Shown: in pieces, positions 6,312-14,871 of the stretch
How positions within the stretch are numbered: the first letter of the stretch is position 1
How the letters are laid out: the number at the start of each line of letters is the position of its first letter
Assembly: GCA_008011715.2 (NCBI GenBank)
Contig: CP136508.1
Span: 4,278,001-4,342,000, forward strand
Direction of reading: 5' to 3'
DNA: 64,000 bases
Source of the DNA: [Empedobacter] haloabium
Lineage (GTDB): Bacteria; Pseudomonadota; Gammaproteobacteria; Burkholderiales; Burkholderiaceae_D
Position numbers and translations under genes: made by a program
Notes under the pieces: generated by a model
Told to the model about the DNA's origin: nothing
The model's input: only the letters and a program-made list of their open reading frames with translations
Databases searched by the model: none

Positions 6312-9300
6312 TGGGCACCTCCGTTGACGACGGTGGCCGGCGCCGCAGCCACCGTGGTCGCGGCTGCCGGGACGGGCGGCTGGGGTGGCGGCGCCGGCTC
6401 GGCGCGCGGCGCGCCGACGATGGTTTCGGGCAGGCGCATGCCGCCATAGCCCTGCGTCGGCGGCGCGCCGGCACTGCTGGTGATGCGCAGGTCCACGGCC
6501 ACGCTGATGCCGCCCGCCGTCCAGCGCAACTCGTGCACGCCGCCTTCCTTGCGTGTCTTGCTGGCCGCGTCGATCATGCGTTTCAGGCCGAACTGGCCCG
6601 GTTCGTTGAACAGCTCGACGTTGCGGCCGTCGAACGCCACGGCGCTGATGCGCGCCCCCGGCATGCCCTGCGTGCCGGGATGGACCATGCTGGCCCATTG
6701 CGGCGGCGTGTTGCGGTAGCGCAGTTGCTGGCCATCGATCTCCACCGTGTATTCGACGGTGCCCGGCGCCGGAAGCGGCAGGATCTGGAACAACGTCTGG
6801 CTGGTCCCGTTCGCCACCGCGCCGCCGGCGCCAGCTGCCGCGATCCAGCCGGGGAAGCGCTGCACGGCCTGCGGCTGCAGGGTGATGCCCATGTCGGCCC
6901 AGGTGCGCGGCGCCAGCACGTCGCCACGGCGCACCACCAGGGGCCCCATCGCCGTCGTGACGAATTTCGCCACCAGCCCTTCTGGCCCGAAGAACTGGCC
7001 GATCTCGGCCTGGGTGGCCTCGATGCGCGCGCCCGGCGCGAACGGATACTTGTGCGCCAGCGAGCGGTTGAACGGCTCGTACACCTGCGCCAGCCAGGTC
7101 TTGTTGATCTCGTTCTCCGTCGGCCCGACGATGACGGCGAACGTCTGCATCAGCGGCCGCACCAGCAGCGGCCGCACGGCCTGGCGCTGGCCGTCGCTGA
7201 TCCCGTTCAGCATCTGCTCGTCGACGAAGCGCAACGCCTCGGCCAGCTCGGAGCCGCTGCCCTCGAGTGTCTGCTGCATGAACTGGCGCGCGCCCGGGCC
7301 CGGGTCGCCCTGGTTCTTCAGCTGGTTCAGCCGGGTGCGCAGGCGCGACAGCGCGTCGAGGTAGGAGCGCAGCAGCGAAGCGTCGCGCTCGCGGGTGCCG
7401 ACGATGCGCGCCACCGCCGCGAACTCGCGGGCGACAGGCCCCGCCTCGAGCGGCGCGGCTGGCCCCAGGTTGACGTTGACCGGCGCCGGCGCTCGCCGCA
7501 GCACAGTGGACTTGAACCACGCCGCGAAGCCGGTCTGCGCCTGCCGCAGGGCGGCGTTGCCGGCACCCGGGTGGTCCCACGACGTCTGCTCGTGGATCGT
7601 GCGCAGCACCTTCGCGATCGGCGATGCCTGCGGGTCGCCCAGCCGGTTCATCGCCGCCACGGCGCCGTTGAAGCCGCCCATGTCGGCGATGGCGATGCCC
7701 TGCACGAACTTCTGCCACTCGCGCGTGTACTCGGCCATGTACATCCCGGTCAGGTTGCGGCGGATCTGTTCCGGGCTTCCTTCCAGGGTCAGGTCATCGC
7801 GGCTGGACGTCTTCAACACCCAGTCCGTGCTCTGCAGTTCCTGGCCGGCCGCCGTGCGGATCGCACCCTCGACGTATTTTTCCCACGCCTCGCGCGTGAA
7901 GGTGCCGGAGATCGCGTGGCTGCCTTGCACCAGAGCCGCGTCGGTCTCGCCGACGATGCGCTGCACCGTCATCGCCGGGAAGCGCGTGGCGGCGCGCGCC
8001 TTGATCTCGCCATACACGCGGTCGCGCGCCGGCATGCCGCGCACCACGCGGCGCAGGTTCTCGCGCGCCGTGTCGACCAGTGCCAGCTTCTCTTCGATGC
8101 GCGGCCAGGACGGGTCGCGTACCTGTGCCAGGTAGAACGTCATCAGCCGTTCGGCACTGCGGATCAGCTGCTCGCGCGGCATCGCGCCGCGGTTGGTTTC
8201 CAGCCAGCCGCGCCAGAAGCGGGTCAGTTGGTCGTTCAGGTGGCCCGGCTCGGCGCGCGCCGGATCGGCCAGCATCAGGTAGGTCTTCAGCGCGTTGTAC
8301 GCATCCTCGACGTTGGTGGGCGACGCGTCGGCATAGGCCCGCGCCGTCGTCGCGGCCGGCGCCGCGGCCTGCGCGGCGGCGGCCGGCGTGACGAGCTGCC
8401 CGGCGTTGGCGTTCATCTCGTACAGCAACGTCTCCAGGTTGGCGGCGACGGGCTTGACCATGACCTCGCGCACGCCGGCGAAATACTCCTCGCGCAGCTT
8501 GCGCTCCAGCAGGCCGCCCTGGTACAGGCCAAGCCCCAGCGCCCACGGCCGTTCGTCGCGGTAGCGCTCGAGCTGCTCGATGCGGTCCTGCAGCACCTCC
8601 AGTGCCTGCAGGCGAGCCTGCAGGTCGAGGCGGCGGTCCTGCAGGCGGATCACCTTGTCCAGGTCTTCCCGCACCGTGGCGACCAGCTGGCGGTTGGCCT
8701 GGTAGGACCAGCTCCAGCCGCCCAGTGCGACGCCCAGCAGCACGGCCACGGCAACGAACGCGCCGTATTTCAGCCGCGTGCGCGCCGGGCTGGCGTACTG
8801 CGAGACCAGCTCGCGGTCGGCGAACACCACCTTGCGGAACAGGTCCAGCAGGAAGTAGCCGCCCTGCCGGGCCGGCGCCGGCCCGCCGGCGGCCGGCGCG
8901 GCGCCGAGATGGAAGCGTTGCCCGACGCGGCGCGACTGGGCCGATTCCGGCTGGCCTTCCTGCAGCGCGCTGGTGAAGTAGAAGCCGCGGAACAGCGGCT
9001 TGAACTGGAACGGGTTCTCCTCGAACAGCGTGGCCAGGAAGGCTCGCAGCGGCACCCGCAGCGACGCGAACTCCAGCGGGAACGTGAACACGCCCGGGGC
9101 CATCGTGCGGCGTTGCTGCGTCATGTTGACGATGCTGGTTTCCTGCAGGCCTTCATGCAGCTCGTCGAACGCCGTGTCGAAAAAGCTCAAGATGTCCTGC
9201 GTGCCGGCTTGGCGGCGGTACGGCATCGTCGCACCCCACGTCCGTTCGCGTTCGCCCGGCTCGAAGCGCTCGAAGAACTCGCCGAAGCCGGCCACCAGGT

Positions 9301-10072
9301 CGACCTTGGTAAACACGACGTAGACCGGGGCGAACACTTCGAGCTGCTCGATCAGGTCCTGCACGCGCTTGCGCAGGCTGCGCGCGAGGCGCACGCAGGC
9401 GTCGCCATCGACGGCGCGCAGCTCGGCGATGCTGACGGCGACGATCACACCATTGATCGGCGCGCGCGGCCGGTATTTCTTCAGCAGGCCGAGGAAACCG
9501 GACCATTCGGCACGGTAGTCGTCGTCGGCGGCGTAGCGTCCCGCCGTGTCCAGCACGATGCCTTCCGTCGTGAAGAACCAGTCGCAGTTGCGCGTGCCCC
9601 CGACCCCCTGCACCACCTTGCTGTCGCCGATGGGGAACTGCAGGCCCGAGTGCTTGATGGCGCTGCTCTTGCCGGCCGCCGGATTGCCGATGATCATGTA
9701 CCAGGGCAGCTCGTACAGCGCCCGCTTGCCGGCGCGCAGGCCCAGCTTGGACGTGCGAATGGTGGCGATCGCCCCGCGCAGCCGCCCGCGCAGCGCTTCG
9801 ATGTCGGCCTTGGTGGCCGCGTCCGCGGGGGCGGCCTGCACAGCCGTGTCGATCGCCTCTTCCAGTTGCGCCGCACGGCGCCCGGCCAAGTGCCGCCGCA
9901 ACCACCAGATGCCGAGCCACAGCAGCGCCACGATGGCGGTCGCCGCGATGGCCCAGATCAGCGCCAGCTCCAGCAGCTCCGCGCCCAGCCAGAAGAACAG
10001 CGCCAGCGCCGCCAGGCCGACGATCGACAGGGTGCGGTGGTCCGTCAAAAACAGCCAGAGTCGTTGCAGCAT
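6308..10072 (-). CDS. tssM: T6SS membrane-complex protein TssM (IcmF family)
   Basis: 1,254 aa from ATG 10072, which has AAGGAAG 7 nt upstream. Membrane segments lie at about residues 16-34 and 39-57. The cytoplasmic NTPase domain follows, with an intact Walker A GNPAAGKS (129-136), VLDTAGRY and FTKVDL. A third membrane span (YGAFVAVAVLLGVALGGWSW) precedes the large periplasmic region (IcmF-related and DUF1215-like), which ends in a C-terminal beta-rich TssJ-binding part. TssM links TssL in the inner membrane to TssJ in the outer membrane. It forms an operon with the M15 peptidase upstream and tagF-ompA downstream. Confidence 0.95.
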   Translation of the reverse strand: MLQRLWLFLTDHRTLSIVGLAALALFFWLGAELLELALIWAIAATAIVALLWLGIWWLRRHLAGRRAAQLEEAIDTAVQAAPADAATKADIEALRGRLRGAIATIRTSKLGLRAGKRALYELPWYMIIGNPAAGKSSAIKHSGLQFPIGDSKVVQGVGGTRNCDWFFTTEGIVLDTAGRYAADDDYRAEWSGFLGLLKKYRPRAPINGVIVAVSIAELRAVDGDACVRLARSLRKRVQDLIEQLEVFAPVYVVFTKVDLVAGFGEFFERFEPGERERTWGATMPYRRQAGTQDILSFFDTAFDELHEGLQETSIVNMTQQRRTMAPGVFTFPLEFASLRVPLRAFLATLFEENPFQFKPLFRGFYFTSALQEGQPESAQSRRVGQRFHLGAAPAAGGPAPARQGGYFLLDLFRKVVFADRELVSQYASPARTRLKYGAFVAVAVLLGVALGGWSWSYQANRQLVATVREDLDKVIRLQDRRLDLQARLQALEVLQDRIEQLERYRDERPWALGLGLYQGGLLERKLREEYFAGVREVMVKPVAANLETLLYEMNANAGQLVTPAAAAQAAAPAATTARAYADASPTNVEDAYNALKTYLMLADPARAEPGHLNDQLTRFWRGWLETNRGAMPREQLIRSAERLMTFYLAQVRDPSWPRIEEKLALVDTARENLRRVVRGMPARDRVYGEIKARAATRFPAMTVQRIVGETDAALVQGSHAISGTFTREAWEKYVEGAIRTAAGQELQSTDWVLKTSSRDDLTLEGSPEQIRRNLTGMYMAEYTREWQKFVQGIAIADMGGFNGAVAAMNRLGDPQASPIAKVLRTIHEQTSWDHPGAGNAALRQAQTGFAAWFKSTVLRRAPAPVNVNLGPAAPLEAGPVAREFAAVARIVGTRERDASLLRSYLDALSRLRTRLNQLKNQGDPGPGARQFMQQTLEGSGSELAEALRFVDEQMLNGISDGQRQAVRPLLVRPLMQTFAVIVGPTENEINKTWLAQVYEPFNRSLAHKYPFAPGARIEATQAEIGQFFGPEGLVAKFVTTAMGPLVVRRGDVLAPRTWADMGITLQPQAVQRFPGWIAAAGAGGAVANGTSQTLFQILPLPAPGTVEYTVEIDGQQLRYRNTPPQWASMVHPGTQGMPGARISAVAFDGRNVELFNEPGQFGLKRMIDAASKTRKEGGVHELRWTAGGISVAVDLRITSSAGAPPTQGYGGMRLPETIVGAPRAEPAPPPQPPVPAAATTVAAAPATVVNGGAQ

Positions 10073-10156
10073 GATGGCTTCCTTAGTCCAGGCAGGAGCG
10101 CTTGATGTTGCCACTGGACATCAGGAACTCTATTGACTAGCCGCAACCCCGGGAAC

Positions 10157-10987
10157 TCAACGCCGCCGCACGCGCAGTTCGGTGTGGCCGAAATCCATCA
10201 TCTTCCACCGGCCGCCCCAGGTCAGCCCGGCGGCCTCGGCCACCTCGCCGTACAGCTGGTAGCCGCGCATGGCCCAGGCATCGCGCTCTGAGATGACGAG
10301 CTTGCCGTCGCGCAGGAAGGCGCAGTCGCCGGCCAGGCCGAACTGGTGATAACTCTGGAACGCGCGCGCGTTGGTGACGTGGCCACCGGCGTCGGCCAGC
10401 TCGTTCTGCCGCGCCGGACTGCGGTAGCCTTCCAGCAGCACCATTTCGTAACCATGCTGCTCGCGCATGACGCGAAACACCGTCAGCAGGCGCTGGGCGA
10501 AGTCCTGGTCCAGCAGGTCCCAGTTGCGGTTGGCGCCGGCCAGTTGCGGCCGCACCAGCGTTACTTCCGCCGTCGTGAAGACGGCCGGCGGCGGCGCCGG
10601 CGGCGCCACCAGGCGCTCGCCACGCAGCAGCGCCGCCACCTGCTCGTTGACGGCGCGCTGGCGCTCGTCCACTTCCGGCAGCGGCTGGCGGCTGGCCACC
10701 AGCAAGGCGCCTAGCGGCGGCAGCAGGACCAACAGCAGGACGGCGCCGGCCAGCAGCGGGTGCTGGCGCATCAAGGCGGCCAGCCGTCCTGCTCCGCCGC
10801 GCGCCGCGTCCAGCGCGCCGGCGGCATGGCCGTGGCCGCGCCGCTGCGCGGTTTGCCAGCGTTGCCCGGCCTGGCGCGCCAGCCGCGCCAAGGCATCCGC
10901 CAGCGCATCGCGGCCGTCCGGGAACAGCGCCAGCCAGCCGCCCACGCAGGTGGCAATAAACAACAACAGCATCGAAAACAGCAACAT
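10157..10987 (-). CDS. Membrane-anchored M15-family peptidase in the T6SS operon
   Basis: 276 aa from ATG 10987 (GGAGCG 8 nt upstream). Two membrane segments (about residues 2-22 and 78-98) precede a periplasmic M15/VanY-like domain. Zinc ligands are visible in S212-x-H214-x2-G-x-A-x-D221, and a second histidine at DFGH268; GYRS (187-190) matches the family's substrate arginine. M15 enzymes cut D-Ala-D-Ala or L-Ala-D-Glu bonds in peptidoglycan. Leading the tssM operon, it probably opens the cell wall locally for assembly of the trans-envelope complex, like the T6SS-linked peptidase TagX of Acinetobacter (analogy only). An effector role is less likely because of the membrane anchor. Confidence 0.82.
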   Translation of the reverse strand: MLLFSMLLLFIATCVGGWLALFPDGRDALADALARLARQAGQRWQTAQRRGHGHAAGALDAARGGAGRLAALMRQHPLLAGAVLLLVLLPPLGALLVASRQPLPEVDERQRAVNEQVAALLRGERLVAPPAPPPAVFTTAEVTLVRPQLAGANRNWDLLDQDFAQRLLTVFRVMREQHGYEMVLLEGYRSPARQNELADAGGHVTNARAFQSYHQFGLAGDCAFLRDGKLVISERDAWAMRGYQLYGEVAEAAGLTWGGRWKMMDFGHTELRVRRR

Positions 10988-11112
10988 GGTGCGCTCCGTC
11001 AAAGTAGGCCCTTGCCACGCGCGCGACACTGGCGAGCGGTAACGTTGCCCTATCGTAATATGCGTGCCGGCCGGGCCGGACCGCTTACATCAAGCTTTGG
11101 AGGTGCGCGAGG

Positions 11113-11829
11113 ATGAATGCGTCGAAAACGGGGAGAGAGACAGCGGCGGTGGGCGGCTACGGCATCCTGGCAAGCCTGGACCGGGAGACGGCCGGGGGTG
11201 CCGGCCGGGATGCTGGCCAGCGCGACGGCGGGGCCTCGCGCTACGTGCTGCTCGCGGGCGCGGGGCTGGTGGCGCTGCTGGCGTGGTGGTGGTGCAGCAA
11301 TTCGCCACCGGCCGTGACGCTGGCGCCCAAGCCCGTGTGGCATGCGCCCGTGGCGCGGCCGGCATTGCCACCGGTCGCGCCGCCGGTCCACAACGAACCG
11401 GCGCTGATCGTCAACGATACGCCGGCGGTGGCGCCAGCGAAGCCGGCCCTGGTAGTGGCATCGGCGCGACCGGCGGCAGCGCCGGCCGGCGCGCGCCAGG
11501 TGCCCGTTCCGGTTTCGACACGCCGCGAGCGCGCGGCGGCCCACCCTTCGGCCAGGCCGGCGCGGCGCGAAGCGGTCCACCCCACGCCAGTGCCCAGGGT
11601 GCAGGTCGCCGTGACGCCGCCGGACCATGACGTCTCGCTGCTGACAGCCCTCGTGGCGCACCAGAACGGCGTCGCGCTGACCAGCCGCGACGTGGTCGAG
11701 CCGCACCTGGCCGACAGCACGGCGGCGCTGCTGCAGCGCTGCGGCCGCGTGGGTGGCGAGGAAGGCCGGCTGTGCCGGGTGCGGATCTGTGCGGGGCGGC
11801 AGCTGGATGCGGGGTGTGCGGGCGACTAG
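11113..11829 (+). CDS. Hypothetical single-span membrane protein at the T6SS edge
   Basis: 238 aa, not recognised. N-terminal cytoplasmic region of about 43 residues, one membrane span (about 44-61, YVLLAGAGLVALLAWWW), a long Pro/Ala/Val-rich linker (about 65-175) and a short C-terminal domain with four cysteines (LQRCGR..., RLCRVRICAG..., GCAGD). The layout resembles a TonB- or GspB-like periplasmic stalk. GGAGG precedes the ATG. It is divergent from the M15 peptidase and converges with the hydrolase, their stop codons overlapping in CTAG (11826-11829). Position suggests a link to the T6SS cluster, but nothing in the sequence proves it. Confidence 0.7.
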   Translation: MNASKTGRETAAVGGYGILASLDRETAGGAGRDAGQRDGGASRYVLLAGAGLVALLAWWWCSNSPPAVTLAPKPVWHAPVARPALPPVAPPVHNEPALIVNDTPAVAPAKPALVVASARPAAAPAGARQVPVPVSTRRERAAAHPSARPARREAVHPTPVPRVQVAVTPPDHDVSLLTALVAHQNGVALTSRDVVEPHLADSTAALLQRCGRVGGEEGRLCRVRICAGRQLDAGCAGD

Positions 11830-12584
11830 CCCAGCACCTCGCCGCAAAACGCTGCGATCAGTCCCACCAGCACGTCCGGCGTTTCCGCGTGCGGCGCGTG
11901 CCCGCGCCCTTCCAGGATCCGCACCTGCGCACCCGGCACGCCGGCGGCGATGGCGTCCAGCTGCGCCGCGGTGCCATACTGGTCGGCGCTGCCCTGCAGC
12001 GCCAGCACCGGGCAGGCGACCGAAGGCAGCAGGTAGCGGATATCCCAATGGGCGAACGCGGGCCGCAGCCAGGTATCGGCCCAGGCGCGGAAGATCTGGT
12101 CGGTCTTGGCGCCGTGGTAGCGTTCCAGCGCGCGCAGCTTGCCGTCGTCGTAGGCGGCGCGGGCGGAGCGGATACCCGCGAGCGTCACGTCCTCGACGAT
12201 AACGTGCGCCGCCAGCGTCACGATGCCGCGCAGCCCCGCCGGCTGGCCGGCCGCGTGGATCAGGGCGATGCTGCCGCCATCGGAGTGGCCCACCATGATG
12301 TGGGGCCGCCCCGCCAGGTATCGTTCCAGCACGGCGGGCAGTTCCTGCAGCGCGTAGTCGTGCAGGTAGTGGATCGAGCGCTCGCGCCGCAGTGGCGTGG
12401 ACTGCCCGTACCCCAGCCGGTCATAGACGATGCCCGGGCAGCCCGTGGCCTGGCATACGCGGCGCGGAAAATCGCGCCACAGCGCCACGCTGCCCAGTCC
12501 TTCGTGCAGGAAGACCAGCACCGGGCGGCCGGCGGCGCCGTCGATGGTCTCCACGTACAGTTCATCCGTGTCATTCAATCGCAT
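11826..12584 (-). CDS. Alpha/beta hydrolase
   Basis: 252 aa from ATG 12584 (AAAGGA 6 nt upstream). Canonical alpha/beta-hydrolase features: oxyanion region LVFLHEGLGS, nucleophile elbow GHSDGG with the catalytic serine, acid candidate in LQGSADQYG and the catalytic histidine in GRGHAPH. No signal peptide, so cytoplasmic. The substrate cannot be read from the sequence; the overall form is close to small esterase or ring-cleavage-product hydrolases. Divergent from the DJ-1/PfpI gene across 89 bp. Confidence 0.88.
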   Translation of the reverse strand: MRLNDTDELYVETIDGAAGRPVLVFLHEGLGSVALWRDFPRRVCQATGCPGIVYDRLGYGQSTPLRRERSIHYLHDYALQELPAVLERYLAGRPHIMVGHSDGGSIALIHAAGQPAGLRGIVTLAAHVIVEDVTLAGIRSARAAYDDGKLRALERYHGAKTDQIFRAWADTWLRPAFAHWDIRYLLPSVACPVLALQGSADQYGTAAQLDAIAAGVPGAQVRILEGRGHAPHAETPDVLVGLIAAFCGEVLG

Positions 12585-12673
12585 GCGTTCCTTTCGAATG
12601 TTCGTGCGCGCACAGCGCGGCACGAGCCATTGTGACATGCTGGGCGTCCGATTTTCAGCAAGGAGGAATCACG

Positions 12674-13228
12674 ATGGCACAAGACAAGGCATTGGCAGGC
12701 AAGCAGGTCGCGATCCTGATGACGGACGGCGTCGAGCAGGTCGAATACACCGGCCCGCGCGGCTTTCTGGAGCAGCATGGCGCGCAGGTGACGCTGGTGT
12801 CGCCCAAGGGGCAAGGCGAGGAGATCCAGGGCTTCGATCACCTGGACCACGGCGCCAAGTTCAAGGTGGAACGCGACGTGCGCGACGCCCGCCCCGGCGA
12901 CTTCGACGCGCTGGTGCTGCCAGGCGGCGTCGCCAACCCCGACCAGCTGCGGCTCTCGACCGAGGCGATCACCTTCATCCGCGAATTCGCGCGCGAGAAC
13001 AAGCCGATCGCGGCGATCTGCCATGGTCCCTGGACCTTGATCGACGCCGATGTCGTCAAGGGCAAGCGGGTGACGAGCTGGCCGACGCTTCGTACGGACC
13101 TGACCAATGCCGGGGCGCAGTGGAGCGACGAGCAGGTGGTGGTGGATGGCAAGCTGGTGACGAGCCGGAAGCCGGATGATATTCCGGCGTTTAATGCGGC
13201 GATCCTGGAGCAGCTGACTCCAGCGTAA
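12674..13228 (+). CDS. DJ-1/PfpI family protein (YhbO-like)
   Basis: 184 aa with an ideal AGGAGGA ribosome-binding site 6 nt upstream. One DJ-1/PfpI domain: strand VAILMTDGVEQVEYTGPRGFLEQHGAQVTLVSP, then LVLPGGVANPDQLR and the nucleophile elbow AAICHGPW with the reactive cysteine followed by His. Family members include protein/nucleotide deglycases and stress-induced proteins; the PfpI/YhbO branch fits best. Cytoplasmic, no signal peptide. Confidence 0.9.
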   Translation: MAQDKALAGKQVAILMTDGVEQVEYTGPRGFLEQHGAQVTLVSPKGQGEEIQGFDHLDHGAKFKVERDVRDARPGDFDALVLPGGVANPDQLRLSTEAITFIREFARENKPIAAICHGPWTLIDADVVKGKRVTSWPTLRTDLTNAGAQWSDEQVVVDGKLVTSRKPDDIPAFNAAILEQLTPA

Positions 13229-13448
13229 GCGCTTGGCAAAAAGGGCGGCAGGATTGCTCGTGTCGCCCCTCATCGGCACGCCCGGACAAGCATCCGGGCC
13301 GGCAAGTACCTGCCGAGCAATATCATATGGCCTCAACCTGTTGTTTTCCTGCCCCCCTCCATCAGGAGACTGCCCTGCCTGACCACGGAAGCATACGCTG
13401 GCGATGTGCTTGAATCACATCGACAACTGCAATGCTTGGGAGGCGATT

Positions 13449-14633
13449 ATGGATCGGTTACGTACAGTCAGGCTGTTGTGCATGGGTCTGTTGTTGGCAA
13501 TTTCCGCCAGCGGTTGCGCAACGTATGAAGCGACGTCCGGAGAAATATCCTCTTCCTCATCCTCTCCGCCCACCCACGCTACCGCCCCGCCGCAAGTCTC
13601 GATACCGACACCGCCTGCTGCCGCCGTCCCACCGGAAGCAGTACCGCCCGTGTCCGAGCCCAGAGCGAAGTTATACAAGGTATGGTATGCCACCAACCGC
13701 TTGCCGGTGCTGGTCAAGAACGAAGTGGTGGGCTACTCGCAACAGCGTGATGCCCAGCGCTCGCACTACGGCACGCTGTATGCGGAGATTCCCGCGGACT
13801 TCATGGCCGAGCGGGCCAGCATGAGCTTCCTGCGCCGGCTGTTCCCCACTGCCGAAGCCAAACTGCGGCTGACCAAACCTGTCCAGGTCAGCGCTGCGGC
13901 TTTCGTCGACCAGCTGAAAAATGCGATGCGGGCGGAGGGAGCAAACGAACGACCACTGCTCATTTATCTACACGGCTTTAACACGACGTTCAACGAAGCG
14001 GCGCAGAGAGCCGCAAGCATCGGCTATCAACTCAAAATGCCTGTAACGGCATTCTTCAGCTGGCCGTCGCAAGGGGGCATGATGAAGTACCTGGCGGACA
14101 AGGATCTTGCCGAAATCAGCGAGGACAGCATCGCCGACTTCATCGTGAAGGCTACCGCGGAAGCCGGCGCGACAAAAGTACACCTGATCGCGCACAGCAT
14201 GGGAAATCACGCCCTCCTTAATGCGATGTATCGCCCAAGAATGCAGCGCGCAATCCGGGACGGGCTGCGCTTCGGCCAGATCATCCTGGCCGCACCCGAT
14301 GTGGACACGGACAAGTTCATCCGGGATGCGGGCATTTTTGCGACTGTCGCCGACCGTGTCTCGCTATATGTCTCGGACGGCGACCAGGCGTTGAATTTGT
14401 CGAGAAGAATCGCGGCGAATCGCACGCGCGCCGGCTTGCGCCCACCTGTCGTTGTCGTCAAGAATATCGACACCGTGGATGTCAGCTCGACCAACCTGAC
14501 CGCGCTGGGCCATGCATTCATCAGCCAGGAAATCGCCGTCTTGAACGATATGCACAGCCTTATCAATCACAATACGCCGCCCGCTAAACGGATAAGGATT
14601 TTCCGCAAGGACAACTACTGGGCATTGCAGTAG
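13449..14633 (+). CDS. DUF900-type alpha/beta hydrolase lipoprotein
   Basis: 394 aa from ATG 13449, preceded by GGGAGG; an upstream in-frame ATG at 13404 would hide the signal. Lipobox A20-S-G-C23 follows a hydrophobic stretch. A Ser/Pro-rich linker of about 50 residues leads to KVWYATNR (a hallmark of DUF900 proteins), LLIYLHGFNTTF, and the nucleophile motif AHSMGNH; LAAPDVD carries the likely acid. Predicted to act at the outer or inner membrane surface as an esterase or lipase of unknown substrate. Base composition looks less GC-rich than its neighbours. Confidence 0.85.
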   Translation: MDRLRTVRLLCMGLLLAISASGCATYEATSGEISSSSSSPPTHATAPPQVSIPTPPAAAVPPEAVPPVSEPRAKLYKVWYATNRLPVLVKNEVVGYSQQRDAQRSHYGTLYAEIPADFMAERASMSFLRRLFPTAEAKLRLTKPVQVSAAAFVDQLKNAMRAEGANERPLLIYLHGFNTTFNEAAQRAASIGYQLKMPVTAFFSWPSQGGMMKYLADKDLAEISEDSIADFIVKATAEAGATKVHLIAHSMGNHALLNAMYRPRMQRAIRDGLRFGQIILAAPDVDTDKFIRDAGIFATVADRVSLYVSDGDQALNLSRRIAANRTRAGLRPPVVVVKNIDTVDVSSTNLTALGHAFISQEIAVLNDMHSLINHNTPPAKRIRIFRKDNYWALQ

Positions 14634-14640
14634 CGCGCAT

Positions 14641-14671
14641 AAAAAAAGCCACGTGATCGACACGTGGCTTT
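14641..14671. terminator. Terminator shared by the hydrolase and tRNA-Asn
   Basis: An 11-bp perfect stem (AAAGCCACGTG) with a 5-nt loop, followed on the minus strand by a run of T. It ends tRNA-Asn transcription on the minus strand and may also stop the plus-strand hydrolase transcript. Confidence 0.85.
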
Positions 14672-14678
14672 CGTATTC

Positions 14679-14754
14679 TGGCTCCCCGACCTGGACTCGA
14701 ACCAGGGACCTGCGGATTAACAGTCCGTCGCTCTACCGACTGAGCTATCAGGGA
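14679..14754 (-). tRNA. tRNA-Asn (GTT), copy 1
   Basis: 76 nt with encoded CCA. The acceptor stem pairs (TCCCTGA with TCGGGGA, one G-T). D-loop, anticodon GTT in ACTGTTAAT, variable loop and TTCGAGT T-loop are all in place. Identical in all 76 bases to copies at 17296-17371 and 34540-34615. Confidence 0.97.
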
Positions 14755-14765
14755 AAAGAGGCCGC

Positions 14766-14794
14766 ATTATATACAGCCGATTTTTAACTGTCCA
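14766..14794 (-). promoter_or_regulatory. Promoter of tRNA-Asn copy 1
   Basis: On the minus strand: -35 TGGACA, 17-bp spacer, perfect -10 TATAAT, then a GC-rich GCGGCC discriminator typical of stringently controlled stable-RNA promoters. Confidence 0.85.
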
Positions 14795-14835
14795 GTGAGC
14801 ACGAAAATTTTTTTGCTCATCCGGGAAAAGCCGGG

Positions 14836-14856
14836 GTCGGACCCGGCGGGTCCGAC
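14836..14856. repeat. Hairpin element, GGTCGGACCC type
   Basis: A 9-bp perfect inverted repeat (GTCGGACCC) with a 3-nt loop, 16 bp beyond the TonB receptor stop codon. It may act as that gene's terminator although the T-run is weak (TTTT after CCCGGC). It resembles the other intergenic palindromes of the window in placement and G/C-block style. Confidence 0.55.
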
Positions 14857-14871
14857 CCGTCCGACACGGGC

